64,000 nt of DNA from Bacteroidales bacterium (GCA_023229525.1 JALNZC010000004.1:1-64000); one strand, 5' to 3'; shown: positions 42,793 through 52,130, counted from the stretch's first letter. A program made the numbers and translations. Notes: generated by a model not told the origin, from the sequence alone.

Positions 42793-43535
42793 GATGTTAT
42801 CGTTTTAAGTGTATAATGTGGTTAAAGTTTATTTGTTACGTGTAAAGTTCACTATTCCCCTTCGGCTGGCAGGTTTTTTTATTTCAGCCAAAAGGAAAAC
42901 TTTGTTAATCCATGAGCCATGAGTAAAAAACACAACTGCATTCAGTGTATTGGTTTTCAAATGACAATCCGTTAAATTTGTTGTATGATTACTGACCCCC
43001 TTTCAGAAACTTGACCTGATTGTCATCAATCGTTTATAAAATAGTAATTTCGAGCGGGAAAACAGAGGAGAATGTTGTGGGGATGGTCATGTTTTGAAGG
43101 GTTCTGAATACTACATACACTCCTATCATGAACCAAATGTAATTCGGATTTTTCAATATTCAACAGGAGATGGTAGAATAATTGAAAAAAATCCTGAAGT
43201 CATGATTATCTTTTTCAATGTCAGACCGTTTGCTATTCAGAGACAGGGGTAGGTGCAAGAATCCCTGCCAATGCACCGACACAGGCAAAGGCTAAAGCAG
43301 TTAAATAGCAGAGACTTGGCTTTCCATACTCTTTGAAAAATCAATCTTAAAGATTACTCCGGGAACAACAGCAACCACTGCAATACTAAGGGTGTCGACA
43401 ACGTTCCGAGGTTATGAGCAGGAGCGGAGAGCGAGTTGTGAATTTTTCCGCCAGGACAACTTTTAGACGTGACCGTCTGTTGTTTTTCCACATAAGCCGC
43501 TTTTGCCCCATAGACTTTGTTACAGCCAATTGGAT
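42793..43535. other. long gap with degraded coding remnants
   Basis: A plus-strand frame at 43040-43251 without a start encodes HVLKGSEYYIHSYHEPNVIR and IFQYSTGDGRIIEKNPEVMI. A minus-strand frame ending at 43233 with one frameshift encodes a membrane-like tail (YLTALAFACVGALAGILAPT). Neither is recognised. The rest (42793-43039 and 43396-43535) shows nothing I can support. Confidence 0.35.
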
Positions 43536-43868
43536 TTATTGAATCAGTCTTGAAACTTCAGATCTGAGAATAGGTAAATGTCTCACAATTGTACCCCAGA
43601 CTAATTCATCATCAATCTTATCATAACCATGAATCACTCTATGGCGCATACCAATAATCTGCCTTTTACTGGAAATCTCAATCTCAGAATCTATTTTGTC
43701 TATGCAATTTAACGCTTCGCCAATTATTTCGAATTCACGTTCGACAGCTCTTCTTAACATTTTATTGGCTTTGTATACGTTGAAGTCTCTTTTGTCTCCA
43801 AGATATTTTTCAATTGAATCAATCGAGACTTGAATATCAAATAAAAACTTCCGAATCTCATCATTCAT
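43536..43868 (-). CDS. hepT: HepT-like HEPN ribonuclease toxin
   Basis: 110 aa, the usual size of HepT. The signature R-x4-H-x-Y is present as RHRVIHGY (residues about 74-81). The Arg/His pair is the RNase site and the Tyr is the target of AMPylation by MntA. The gene overlaps its upstream nucleotidyltransferase partner by 8 bases. It would cut RNA when released from its antitoxin; a second such pair lies at 47379-47995. Confidence 0.9.
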   Translation of the reverse strand: MNDEIRKFLFDIQVSIDSIEKYLGDKRDFNVYKANKMLRRAVEREFEIIGEALNCIDKIDSEIEISSKRQIIGMRHRVIHGYDKIDDELVWGTIVRHLPILRSEVSRLIQ

Positions 43869-44163
43869 ACAGCAAGGTCTTTGTCTGGTTCAATGAATTA
43901 ATGAAAAATGGATTTGATAGCGACTTATCAGTTATTAAGTCTACAGGGCGCTTGAATAATTCTTCAAATTTATCAGCTAGAGTAAGGTATGTGTCCGCGT
44001 AATCACCGTAATCCATGGAATTAAAAGCAATCAATAAGTCTATATCACTTTGGTCATTGAATTTATCAGTACACACAGAACCAAATGCAAACAAGGACTT
44101 AACATTATACATTGTGCATAATGTTTTAATCCTCTCCATATTATCTTCTAAAATCCTTTGCAT
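43861..44163 (-). CDS. mntA: MntA-like nucleotidyltransferase antitoxin
   Basis: 100 aa. The minimal nucleotidyltransferase motif is FGSVCTDKFNDQSDIDLLI (GS followed by DxD), as in MntA, which neutralises HepT by adding AMP to the toxin's tyrosine. A third acidic residue is likely in RPVDLIT. It precedes hepT with an 8-base overlap, the standard order. The divergence from the second copy (47379) indicates two independently acquired modules. Confidence 0.9.
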   Translation of the reverse strand: MQRILEDNMERIKTLCTMYNVKSLFAFGSVCTDKFNDQSDIDLLIAFNSMDYGDYADTYLTLADKFEELFKRPVDLITDKSLSNPFFINSLNQTKTLLYE

Positions 44164-44250
44164 ATCCCTATTTTAAACAAAAGTAAATCTAAAAAAACAC
44201 TTGTGCAAGTACTCGTCCGCCAATTGACTATAACAATACGGTAAATCTAC

Positions 44251-44985
44251 TCATACCCTTTCAGTGACAGCGTTCTTAAACCTTTCACAATGTGTTCCAT
44301 ACCAAAATGTATGCAAACAATCATTACATTGGTAAAAAGCGGTTCCAGGGTAGAATTTGAATCCCGGATGTTGGTTCATTACCGTTTCTTTTTCAACCGG
44401 CTGAAGTCTTCCATTACAAATCGTACAGATGGAAAACAACCTTATCTGGTTCTTTAGATCAAATCTTTGGATGATCTCCGACACCTGATTAAAGCTCATT
44501 TCAGACCTTACCCAATAACCCATTTCCAACTCTTTTTTCATCAAAAGTTTTCTGTTTCTTGTGAGAATGGCCCGTTTTTCCAGGATCGATATCCTTAAAA
44601 TCTCATCAGTATTGTACCGGTAATCATAAACCGAATCAAAGCCCAGCATCCTCAGGTAGCGGGCGAGCTTCCCCAGATGAACATCCAGCACGAATTTCGG
44701 GTCACGAAGTGGTTTCAATCTGATCACATTGATGGGAGAAATATCGAAGGATTCAAATACCGGATAAACAGAAATTTGATCATCCGGATTGACTTTTTCC
44801 TTAAAGGAGACTGCATTCCCATTGATCAGGATCAAATCAACCTCCGTATGGGGAATTCCTTCCGATTCAATAATGCTTTTAATGCTGGGACTATCCTTGA
44901 AATGAACCGGATAAACTACCTTCCGTTTTAAAGGAGGAAGAAAATCATTCAGTTCTTCATAAAACCTTATGAAAGCGATGTTCAT
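44251..44985 (-). CDS. Mut7-C RNase domain protein with ubiquitin-like N-terminus
   Basis: 244 aa. The N-terminal part (about 1-85) fits the Mut7-C ubiquitin-like fold (FKEKVNPDDQISVYPVF). The second part has the PIN-related Mut7-C RNase pattern: FVLDVHLGKLARYLRMLGFD and ILTRNRKLLMKK, with a terminal zinc ribbon (C-x2-C in SICTICNGRL and YQCNDCLHTF). It probably cleaves or processes RNA; the cellular target is unknown. It stands alone. Confidence 0.88.
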   Translation of the reverse strand: MNIAFIRFYEELNDFLPPLKRKVVYPVHFKDSPSIKSIIESEGIPHTEVDLILINGNAVSFKEKVNPDDQISVYPVFESFDISPINVIRLKPLRDPKFVLDVHLGKLARYLRMLGFDSVYDYRYNTDEILRISILEKRAILTRNRKLLMKKELEMGYWVRSEMSFNQVSEIIQRFDLKNQIRLFSICTICNGRLQPVEKETVMNQHPGFKFYPGTAFYQCNDCLHTFWYGTHCERFKNAVTERV

Positions 44986-45079
44986 CTTCTATACCGGGAG
45001 CAACCATTATTCATATTTCTTTTTCAATTCTCCTTCCATCGGATCTAAAATTCATCAACAAACAGGATTTATATACCGG

Positions 45080-45307
45080 TTACCCGAATATCTTCCGGAT
45101 CAAATAAATAAGGAATGAAACTATTACACTCACGAGTATCATTGTTGTGATAGGAAAGTAAAACCTGAAATTATCCCTTTCAATCCTGATATCACCCGGT
45201 AACCTGCCAAACCAATTCAATTTGTCGTGGAAGAAATAAACAGCCACCCCTATCAGGACAACCCCCAATCCAAGTAATATTATCCATTTTCCGATATTCT
45301 GATTCAT
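45080..45307 (-). CDS. DUF2905 family small membrane protein
   Basis: 75 aa with two membrane helices (about 7-26 and 52-70) joined by the conserved loop LNWFGRLPGDIRIERDNFRF. This matches DUF2905. Function is unknown. Monocistronic; the 3' flank has no clear terminator. Confidence 0.92.
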   Translation of the reverse strand: MNQNIGKWIILLGLGVVLIGVAVYFFHDKLNWFGRLPGDIRIERDNFRFYFPITTMILVSVIVSFLIYLIRKIFG

Positions 45308-45418
45308 AAGTTAAAATTACAAAATTTACCTATAAGCTTAAATTCATGGGTAGCGCAGCGACCATCTTCAAGTATAAATCTGTATTTTTACAGTCTCTTA
45401 ATAAACACCCCAAACAGA

Positions 45419-45889
45419 ATGGATAATCCTATGACCCGGCAAGAAGACGCTACTCTTTACTTTGCCGATGCGTTTACTTGTTCCCAGTCAGTATTTACGG
45501 TTTTTGGGAAAGATATGGGTCTGACCGTAGACCAATGTCTTAAGATCGGTAATGCTTTCGGTGGCGGTATGGCACGGCAGCAATTCACCTGTGGAGCAGT
45601 TACCGGTGCATTGATGGTCATAGGATTGATCTTCGGAAGGGGCTTGAATGATGATCTTACGAAAAAAGAATTTACCTACGACAAAGTCATTGAATTCTTC
45701 ACAGAATTCCGGAAAAGAAATGGTTCTGTTAATTGCAGGGAATTGCTCCGGGGTTTCAATATGAATGATCCGGAAGAGCTAAAACAGATCGAAGAACTGG
45801 AATTATTTCAAACTTCCTGTGTTAAGTATGTTCAGGACGCCGTCGAAATTGTTGAACAATTGATAGGGGCGGGGAACAAGGCAAAATAG
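45419..45889 (+). CDS. C_GCAxxG_C_C family protein
   Basis: 156 aa. The diagnostic cysteines are in FTCSQS, FTCGAVTGALM (the C-G-A-x-x-G core), VNCRELL and TSCVKYV. The pattern suggests a metal- or redox-active site; the biochemical role is not known. It stands alone and appears intact. Start at ATG 45419, with ATG 45431 (MTRQED) also possible. Confidence 0.9.
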   Translation: MDNPMTRQEDATLYFADAFTCSQSVFTVFGKDMGLTVDQCLKIGNAFGGGMARQQFTCGAVTGALMVIGLIFGRGLNDDLTKKEFTYDKVIEFFTEFRKRNGSVNCRELLRGFNMNDPEELKQIEELELFQTSCVKYVQDAVEIVEQLIGAGNKAK

Positions 45890-45947
45890 TAAAATGGTAA
45901 GATGGTGAAATGCAAGATGCAAAATGGTGAAAAATGCAATAAGGTAA

Positions 45948-46240
45948 CCCAGGTAGAGCATAAGTATAAGGAAACAGCTCCTCTTCGACAAACCTCACCC
46001 ACGCGGCCGGGTAGACTATGCTGTACTTTTGACTCCGGCCGATCTTTGCCCCATCGGTCACCCGCACATGCGAAACATCAATCCCTTAATACCACAGCGA
46101 ATCACAGGCTCTGACAACTTCACCTTCGTTCGGAATTTTCTTTTCCATCTTTTTAGAAAATGAATTAGAGAAGGCATGAAAACCAATGCAATTCCGAAGG
46201 TGACAAATAATCCTTTTGCGCTCACAGAGATTGTTTTAAG
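45948..46240 (-). pseudogene. possible degraded membrane-anchored protein
   Basis: Two minus-strand frames joined near 46062 encode a hydrophobic stretch followed by a basic one (GLFVTFGIALVFMPSLIHFL, KRWKRKFRTKVK) and then VTDGAKIGRSQKYSIVYPAA and WVRFVEEELFPY. The continuity suggests one frameshifted gene of about 95 codons. No family is recognised, so coding status is tentative. Confidence 0.3.
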
Positions 46241-46350
46241 AGATTTCAATCAATTTCATATTCAAAAACAGAAAATAATATCATCCCCTGTGAACGGGAA
46301 AAAAATAATTACAGACAGTGATGATTTTAGATTTACGATTTTGATTTATT

Positions 46351-46428
46351 ATCCAGCATCCAGTATCAGCGAGCGCAGCGAGCTTTTATCCTGCATCAGA
46401 GCGCAGCGACTTTGATCCTGTATCCGGT
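46351..46428. repeat. GCGAGCGCAGCGAGC/CCAGCATCC repeat, copy 1
   Basis: Consists of ATCCAGCATCCAGTATCAGC, GAGCGCAGCGAGC and shortened forms. Six further copies occur to 58792, all between genes. Confidence 0.8.
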
Positions 46429-46451
46429 CAATTCTGCCGGGTACTGCCAAA

Positions 46452-47099
46452 CTATCCACAGACCGCCTTAAAGAATTCCTCCAGCTTTTTCCGGTCAAGT
46501 TTTTCGTCTGTTCTAACACCGCTGCACACATCTACGCCAAAGGGTTGAACAAGGTCAATCGCTTTTCTGACATTCCCGGAATGCAACCCACCGGCAAGAA
46601 AAACCGGCACCTTGGTTTGTTCAACGATCTTCCGGCTTAATTCCCAATTGTGGGTTCGTCCGGTACCGCCCAGTTCTTTGAGTGCCAAATCCGGATTCCC
46701 GCTATCCAGCAATAATGCATCAACTTTTTCCGAAACTTCAAGGGCTTCCTCGATGGATCGATCATTACGAACGTGGATGACTTGAACGATCTTAATACCG
46801 GGCAACTTCGTTTTGATCTCTCCATAAGTGCCCTTCTTAAGCTTGTCCACGATCTGGATCGTACTGGTATAAACCCTTTGGTGATGTATAATAATTCCGT
46901 CAATGGTGGTCTCACTGGTCAGCAGGAAAGTGGCAACAGGCGGTGGGACGGATCTTACTATCTGCAGGATCAAATCATCGCTAATCGGGCCCTGACCACT
47001 TGGCATTTTTCCGACGAGTCCGATTGCCGAAGCCCCAAAAGAGATGGCTATCTGGGACTCTGCTATCGAACCAATACAGCAGATTTTAATTCGTATCAT
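46452..47099 (-). CDS. trpF: phosphoribosylanthranilate isomerase
   Basis: 215 aa, normal for TrpF. The catalytic Cys is in IKICCI (usual KICG has Gly, here Cys), the phosphate-binding loops include LLLDSGNPD and GGTGRTHNW, AGGLHSGNV, and the final GVDVCSGVRTD carries the catalytic Asp. It performs the Amadori step of tryptophan synthesis. No other trp gene is adjacent, so it is an orphan or the operon is elsewhere; the sequence is somewhat divergent and a related (beta/alpha)8 role is not excluded. Confidence 0.8.
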   Translation of the reverse strand: MIRIKICCIGSIAESQIAISFGASAIGLVGKMPSGQGPISDDLILQIVRSVPPPVATFLLTSETTIDGIIIHHQRVYTSTIQIVDKLKKGTYGEIKTKLPGIKIVQVIHVRNDRSIEEALEVSEKVDALLLDSGNPDLALKELGGTGRTHNWELSRKIVEQTKVPVFLAGGLHSGNVRKAIDLVQPFGVDVCSGVRTDEKLDRKKLEEFFKAVCG

Positions 47100-47378
47100 G
47101 GATTTCGCTTTTCGGATACCGGAGCAGTTCTGATTCTCCTGATCTTTTGTTTAAGCCGTTGCTTTTGGTTGTGCGTCATGGTAGGACATGGTTGTGGTTA
47201 CAAATATAGCTCCCGGGTCAGACAATTCAAAACACTTCCAATCAGTGGAACCTTTTAAAAAAGCTTTGTGGTTTTAATCGGGGGGAAATGTGACACAGTT
47301 GAACACATTCATAAAAAAGGGAAAACGCTATCATGAAATGATCAAAATATTGTATTTTTGTTAAAATGAGTTAAACCG

Positions 47379-47669
47379 ATGCTCGATCCGGCAAAATATA
47401 GAATTATCATTGATCATCTCAGGCCATTTAGTCCTATAAAAATTGGCATTTTCGGTTCTTACGCCAGGGAGGAAAACAGGCCTAACAGTGACCTAGATAT
47501 TTTAATTAACCTGAATACATCTATTTCCTTGTTCCAGTTGGTTCGGATTGAAAGGGAATTATCAGAACTTTTAGGAGTCAAAGTCGATCTGGTTACAGAT
47601 GGAGCCATCAAAAATCAAAAGCTCCGAAGTTATATTGAGGCTGATCTAAAAATTATTTTCCAGGCATGA
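47379..47669 (+). CDS. mntA: MntA-like nucleotidyltransferase antitoxin (second copy)
   Basis: 96 aa. The nucleotidyltransferase motif is FGSYAREENRPNSDLDILI, and a later VKVDLVT supplies the third acidic residue. A -7-like box TATTTTTG at 47353-47360 lies just upstream. It overlaps hepT by 4 bases. It should AMPylate and silence the following toxin. Sequence is clearly different from the pair at 43536. Confidence 0.9.
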   Translation: MLDPAKYRIIIDHLRPFSPIKIGIFGSYAREENRPNSDLDILINLNTSISLFQLVRIERELSELLGVKVDLVTDGAIKNQKLRSYIEADLKIIFQA

Positions 47670-47995
47670 AAGACGACACTATTTATCTGGAACACATTGA
47701 GAATAGCCTGAAAAGAATTGTTCATTATGTTTCAAATGTCTCTAAGGAAGCATTCCTGGAAGATATTCAGAAACAAGATGCTTGTATCCGGCAAATCGAG
47801 ATCATGGGAGAAGCCACAAAAAGAATTTCTGATGCTTTCAAAGAAAAGTATCCTGAAATCCCTTGGAAAGACATGGCTGGCATGCGCGATAAGTTGATCC
47901 ATGATTATCTTGATGTGGATTTGAACATTGTTTTTCAAACGGTTGCAATTGATGTCCCAATGTTGCTGCCCAGGATTGAAAAAATTCTGGGATAA
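47666..47995 (+). CDS. hepT: HepT-like HEPN ribonuclease toxin (second copy)
   Basis: 109 aa. The R-x4-H-x-Y motif is RDKLIHDY (residues about 73-80), so both RNase residues and the modifiable Tyr are intact. Helical HEPN pattern includes MGEATKRISDAFKEKYPEIP. ATGA overlap with mntA. Two HepT/MntA systems within 4.5 kb could cross-talk or mark an island. Confidence 0.9.
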   Translation: MKDDTIYLEHIENSLKRIVHYVSNVSKEAFLEDIQKQDACIRQIEIMGEATKRISDAFKEKYPEIPWKDMAGMRDKLIHDYLDVDLNIVFQTVAIDVPMLLPRIEKILG

Positions 47996-48030
47996 TGCAA
48001 TTTTGATTTATTTCCGATCTTCCATCTATC

Positions 48031-48260
48031 ATCCAGTATCAGCGAGCGGAACGAACTTATCGGGAAAGGTATATACCTTGTAATACATCATGGCCAGAAC
48101 ACCTTCAACCGAAAATGAAAAACCGCGTTTCTCAATGAAATGAACACCTACGGGTATCCCTATCACTCCATTGGTAAATATATCGCCATTATAGCTATCA
48201 TTTAGAAATGTGGGTATTGAATAACCCACGCCGTTGTATAGAGATATAATGTTTTCATGG
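48031..48260 (-). pseudogene. barrel-protein remnant cut by repeat
   Basis: The minus strand encodes NGVGYSIPTFLNDSYNGDIF, NGVIGIPVGVHFIEKRGFSF and VEGVLAMMYYKVYTF, then runs into the repeat at 48031-48058. It looks like a piece of an outer-membrane or porin-type protein whose N-terminus (fragment near 48258) and C-terminus are lost. Confidence 0.5.
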
Positions 48261-48680
48261 TATGTTGTTTTTGATTTTCACACGAATTTACTTCGTGAAG
48301 CAGCGGAGACCTAATTGGTTTTCACGACATGTAAGAAACCTTTCACGGAAAATCCAAAATAACATGAAGCGATGAGTATGGTTTGTAAAAAACGCAAAAT
48401 CAACCCCATCTTCTGTTCCTTTTTGTGTAAAACAAGAAAATATGAAACAAGCGGACAAACTATTCTATTGATAACAAAGGCCCCATAATCAAATTTTGTA
48501 CAGTATTTCAGGGAATTGTTGCGAAATAATAAAATAATACCTGCCCCGGCTGCGTTTGCTCATAAGAATGGTTTTTGATGCTCGACGAACAGGAATTTTT
48601 ATTTTTTAAATGCAGTACCCCCCCCCTTGGTATGACAAATAATCTTTCTTCAATTATTATCAACAATAAAAATTCTTATT
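48261..48680. other. gap with no supported gene
   Basis: Nothing coding is supported here. Short AT-rich stretches and an eight-C run (about 48618-48625) precede the lipoprotein gene at 48681. Confidence 0.4.
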
Positions 48681-49250
48681 ATGAAATTCAACATCCTGAT
48701 TGTACTTTCATGGCTTTTGATTGTATTTTCCTGCAAAAAAGACCAATCCACACCCGAACAGAACATTCCCAAAGGAGAATTTGTTAGTGGTAAATTTGGT
48801 TCCGATTCATTTACTTTTATTTACCCGTTTTATAATGATACAAATTTACCGGACACACTTTCAAATGTTGCTTATTCATTTGGTTTTATAAGCATACATA
48901 GAAATAATGCAAAAATCCCGACTCAAGGCATTGCGCTGTATTTTTTAGACTCATGGTTAGACTCACTGCCTTTAAACAAACCCCTTCCTTATTGCGAGTT
49001 GCAGTTACTGAATTTTAATTGCAATTCGGATACAACATTTGGCCCAAATGATTCATGTAACTATACTTGTAGTTCTATCAGCCAACCCCTTGATATTAGA
49101 ATTACCAATAAAAAAGATGATACTTTAACCGGTACATTTTCAGGTGTTATTCGCACCAGGACGGGGCTTTCGAAAGAAGTCACCGATGGCCGATTCAGAA
49201 TTAAAATAATCAGGAAACAGGATCAACTCAAATCACCTTCTCATAAATAA
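48681..49250 (+). CDS. small lipoprotein, unknown function
   Basis: 189 aa. The signal peptide ends in lipobox IVFSC (Cys18). The mature part is rich in Ser/Thr/Asn with several Cys (CELQLLNFNCNSD, CNYTCSSI) and a central FYNDTNLPDTLSN. No family is recognised. It is monocistronic with terminator-like hairpins about 170 bases downstream. Confidence 0.7.
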   Translation: MKFNILIVLSWLLIVFSCKKDQSTPEQNIPKGEFVSGKFGSDSFTFIYPFYNDTNLPDTLSNVAYSFGFISIHRNNAKIPTQGIALYFLDSWLDSLPLNKPLPYCELQLLNFNCNSDTTFGPNDSCNYTCSSISQPLDIRITNKKDDTLTGTFSGVIRTRTGLSKEVTDGRFRIKIIRKQDQLKSPSHK

Positions 49251-49422
49251 TGAATCGCTTAAAGTGTGCCATGCGGGAATTCATTCTTTGATACAGCGAA
49301 GAGAAAATCCGAATTCCTTGAGGGGGTGACATTGTACCTAATGCTTGCGGTTAAACGGTCAGTGCTATCCTGCCGTAATTTCCTTAGTATCGTCAACAAT
49401 CACCTACCGTGTATAATTGAAA

Positions 49423-49460
49423 AACCCCTATCGGTTCGACAGGGGTTATTCACCTTTTTT
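49423..49460. terminator. stem-loop with T-run
   Basis: AACCCCT (49423-49429) pairs with AGGGGTT (49441-49447), with an inner TCG/CGA extension, followed by a run of Ts at 49455-49460. On the minus strand the same stem is followed by TTTTTC, so it could work in both directions. Confidence 0.65.
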
Positions 49461-49530
49461 AACCACCATTGTGGTATGACGGAACACATGGTGCCGTCTT
49501 TTAGAGCTCTGCGTAAAGCAGAGAGGTCAA
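49461..49530. other. cluster of further hairpins
   Basis: ACCACCATTGTGGT, GACGG-N11-CCGTC and CTCTGC-N5-GCAGAG follow one another within 70 bases, directly after the terminator. The series could be an RNA structure or the debris of several hairpins. No gene is seen in 49251-49420, apart from a minus-strand KEFGFSLRCIK-like frame. Confidence 0.35.
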
Positions 49531-49652
49531 CATTAAACTTTTTACTTTAATGTAACTGATCAAAAGTAACAATAAATGCAGGTGAAAAACCCGATTTAAC
49601 ATTTTTTAAGAGTGCCCCCTTTTTAAAAGAGGAAATCAGTCTTTCATTACTT

Positions 49653-49770
49653 ATCCTGGATCCAGCATCCTGGATCGGGAGCACAGCGACCCTGCATCGT
49701 GAGCGTAGCGAACCTACATCCAGCATCAGCGAGCGCAGCGAGCTCATTGGGAGCGCAGCGACCCTCATCC
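49653..49770. repeat. GCGAGCGCAGCGAGC/GGATCC repeat, copy 3
   Basis: The longest copy of the family: CTGGATCCAGCATCCTGGAT, followed by GAGCACAGCGACC, GAGCGTAGCGAACC and GCGAGCGCAGCGAGC forms. Units keep the spacing AGCGNAGCGA but vary at one or two positions. Confidence 0.8.
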
Positions 49771-49899
49771 TTTCAAAAGAGTTTTCTTTCCCGGAAAAAC
49801 CCCTTGCATGCGTTTTTCTATAAATAAATATTCATATAACCAAAATAGTTGCGTATCTTGTAAGAAATCAATTTATATTTAATATATTTACTTGGAGTA

Positions 49900-50115
49900 A
49901 TGAAAAAAAACCGGCATAACATGAAAAATGACGCTTATGATAATAGAATGGGATTGTCAGATCATCGGGGAGGAATTCCTCCTTCAAAGCTATTATCCGG
50001 TTCAATAACAAACAAATATCCCGTAATCCTCGATGATGGTAAAACCATCATATTTATCGCAGATAAAAACAGGGAAGCTGAGATAAGATTAAGGTATAAA
50101 TCACGGGGACATTAA
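49900..50115 (+). CDS. small basic protein, possible
   Basis: 71 aa, starting at ATG 49900 (ATG 49921 also possible). Basic N-terminus, then GGIPPSKLLSGSITNKYPVI and DDGKTIIFIADKNREAEIRL, which reads as a compact beta-rich fold. No family or partner is known. Size and lack of homologue recognition make it a tentative gene. Confidence 0.45.
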   Translation: MKKNRHNMKNDAYDNRMGLSDHRGGIPPSKLLSGSITNKYPVILDDGKTIIFIADKNREAEIRLRYKSRGH

Positions 50116-50199
50116 AATGATCGTGCATCTCTGGGCTCGTCAATTGATATTCAAAAGGAAATATACCAGTTGGTTTTTAGATAAATCCCTGTAACATCT

Positions 50200-50907
50200 T
50201 CAGAATTTCCCGAAACGTAAGCTGAGTTTGGCGTTGAACTGGTTGATCAGATCGGAAGGAGCGCGAAAATGGCCCAGGTCAGGAGCATATCGATAGCTGA
50301 TACCAAACCCGATCCGGAGCGTCTTGATCACGTTGCATTCCACTCTTACCCCAGGTTCGATGACAAAGAAATGATTCCCCGACATGTGGTGGTGATGTCC
50401 TTCATCATAAAGAAAGGTGGTATCATTATCATGGTCCCGATGGGAGTAAGATAAGGTTCCACTACCTAACATCAGAGGAAAGGCAACATGGATCCGTGAT
50501 TTGGGAAACAGGGTATACTCCAGTAAAACTCCGCCATAACCGCCGCTTAAGTTATGTCCATGTCGATTAAATCCGGTGGAATCACGGTCGTTGTTATAAT
50601 ACTTGTTATGAAAACGCATTCCCATGGGATTGCCGATAAAAGTGCCCGTTAGCCCTACGGTCCAATGATGATTGAGGATCAGTCCCATACTCATCCCGGG
50701 AAGAAAGACACTCTTATGACCGAACCGGGTAAATCCCCCATCAATTTCGATAAAATAACCCAGCGGAATTTTCGAGATCCCATTGGTTTTTCCAAAAATG
50801 GTATTGATCCCATTCGGATTGGTGGACTCATTTGTTGCTGGTATATCCTGGGCGAAGGCCCCCAGGGTGCAAGACCAGCAGATCAGCATGATCATGATTT
50901 TTTTCAT
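50200..50907 (-). CDS. secreted outer-membrane beta-barrel-like protein
   Basis: 235 aa from ATG 50907 (MKKIMIMLI, signal peptide ending GAFAQ); a longer frame to 50952 is not preferred. Alternating aromatic strands and Gly-rich turns (GGYGGVLLEYTLFP, IGFGISYRYAPD) and C-terminal LSLRFGKF point to an outer-membrane barrel. A His-rich loop (EGHHHHMSGNHF) could bind metal. The function is unknown. Another copy of the repeat family lies upstream at 51071. Confidence 0.7.
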   Translation of the reverse strand: MKKIMIMLICWSCTLGAFAQDIPATNESTNPNGINTIFGKTNGISKIPLGYFIEIDGGFTRFGHKSVFLPGMSMGLILNHHWTVGLTGTFIGNPMGMRFHNKYYNNDRDSTGFNRHGHNLSGGYGGVLLEYTLFPKSRIHVAFPLMLGSGTLSYSHRDHDNDTTFLYDEGHHHHMSGNHFFVIEPGVRVECNVIKTLRIGFGISYRYAPDLGHFRAPSDLINQFNAKLSLRFGKF

Positions 50908-51070
50908 CTTTCCAAGTTTTTTAATGGTTGGCGGAATATCCCTGATGATCATACACAGCTCAGATAACCCTGATTATCACGAATATTTCAAACAATCAGA
51001 TTTGTATCAAAACACTACTTCCGATAAAAAAGTATATATCGATACAAATAAATATCAAAATGTGACTTTC

Positions 51071-51156
51071 TATCCAGTATCCAGCATCAAGCATCTGCGC
51101 GCGCAGCGAGCTTTTATCTTGTATCCTGCATCTTGTATCGCGAGTACAGCGAGCCT
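51071..51156. repeat. GCGAGCGCAGCGAGC repeat, copy 4
   Basis: TATCCAGTATCCAGCATCAA, CGCGCAGCGAGC, and CCTGCATCTTGTATCGCGAG and TACAGCGAGCC forms. It lies between two divergent genes. Confidence 0.8.
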
Positions 51157-51257
51157 ACTTCTGTCAGAGAAATATTCTTCACAAAACATTTTTTCGTATC
51201 TTTCACCAACTTATTCCAACTCTTGTTGTATTTAATTCAAGAAAGCCCTTATTATCC

Positions 51258-52130
51258 ATGAAAAAACAAACCAAAACCATTCTGATCATCGTCGCAACGC
51301 TGGCGGTGATCCTTGTTATCGTCGCCTTATTTTTTCCGCAGGTAGGCAATCAACTGACACGCGGTACAATTGGCAAAGTTGAAAAATATCACAAACAATC
51401 CATGTCGGAAAAGGACATTCAGTTGCGAAGTGAATTTGTCAGGGACACGACTCAACTCAGGAAACTGATCAGGGGTCTGGCCTCTTTCGCACAATTCAAC
51501 ACTAAAACCTGCAGACAGATCGACTCCTCCCTGCTGGATCTTCAATATCATCCAATCATGATGAATCGCGAATATAACGAGCCGTTGCTTGCATTAAAGG
51601 ATTTCAGTACATTTCTTGCCAATAATAATGCTGGCATTGTGTCGACCGGAAAGATGCTGGAGACCTTTTATTATAATAGCGAATCCGCAGACCAATCCGT
51701 TGATGTAGAGAAAAATCTGCGCGATTTCGGGATTTTTATCCTGCAGGTGGTGGAGCGTGATTCGGTACTCGAGATTGCGGCAATGGACATTGATAAGTAT
51801 ATCGAAAAGGTGAAATCGCGAAAGAAAAACATGGAAGACACAAAACCCCTGCAACGGTTCCGCGACCAGTTACTGGTGACCAACCTGATGACTGCTGCCA
51901 TACTTGGCGAACGTACCAGTCTGAGCAGGTTAACGAAATATGCAACGACTGTCAATCCCGATGACCAAATCGTTTCGGCGGTAAATCAGCTGAATGTAGT
52001 CAATGGCGTAGGAAACCTTCAGGGTGCCGGTAATCTGCAGGGCGTCGGTAGTCTACAAGGTGTAGAAATGCAGTCGATGTTAAAGCTACTGGAGAGCCAG
52101 GCGTTGTATAACAGTCCGGTAAATCCGTAA
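51258..52130 (+). CDS. membrane-anchored helical protein with terminal LQG repeats
   Basis: 290 aa. One N-terminal membrane helix (about residues 7-27) anchors a mostly helical periplasmic or extracellular domain. Near the end three units of VGNLQG type repeat (GNLQGAGNLQGVGSLQG). No family is recognised. It might be a cell-surface or envelope protein; the small C-terminal repeats may vary in number. ATG 51258 is the first and best start. Confidence 0.6.
   Translation: MKKQTKTILIIVATLAVILVIVALFFPQVGNQLTRGTIGKVEKYHKQSMSEKDIQLRSEFVRDTTQLRKLIRGLASFAQFNTKTCRQIDSSLLDLQYHPIMMNREYNEPLLALKDFSTFLANNNAGIVSTGKMLETFYYNSESADQSVDVEKNLRDFGIFILQVVERDSVLEIAAMDIDKYIEKVKSRKKNMEDTKPLQRFRDQLLVTNLMTAAILGERTSLSRLTKYATTVNPDDQIVSAVNQLNVVNGVGNLQGAGNLQGVGSLQGVEMQSMLKLLESQALYNSPVNP

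Noticed and set aside
43380..43480. Possible tRNA or attachment site near GTCGACAACGTTCCGAGG
   Set aside because: No cloverleaf could be drawn and no integrase is present.
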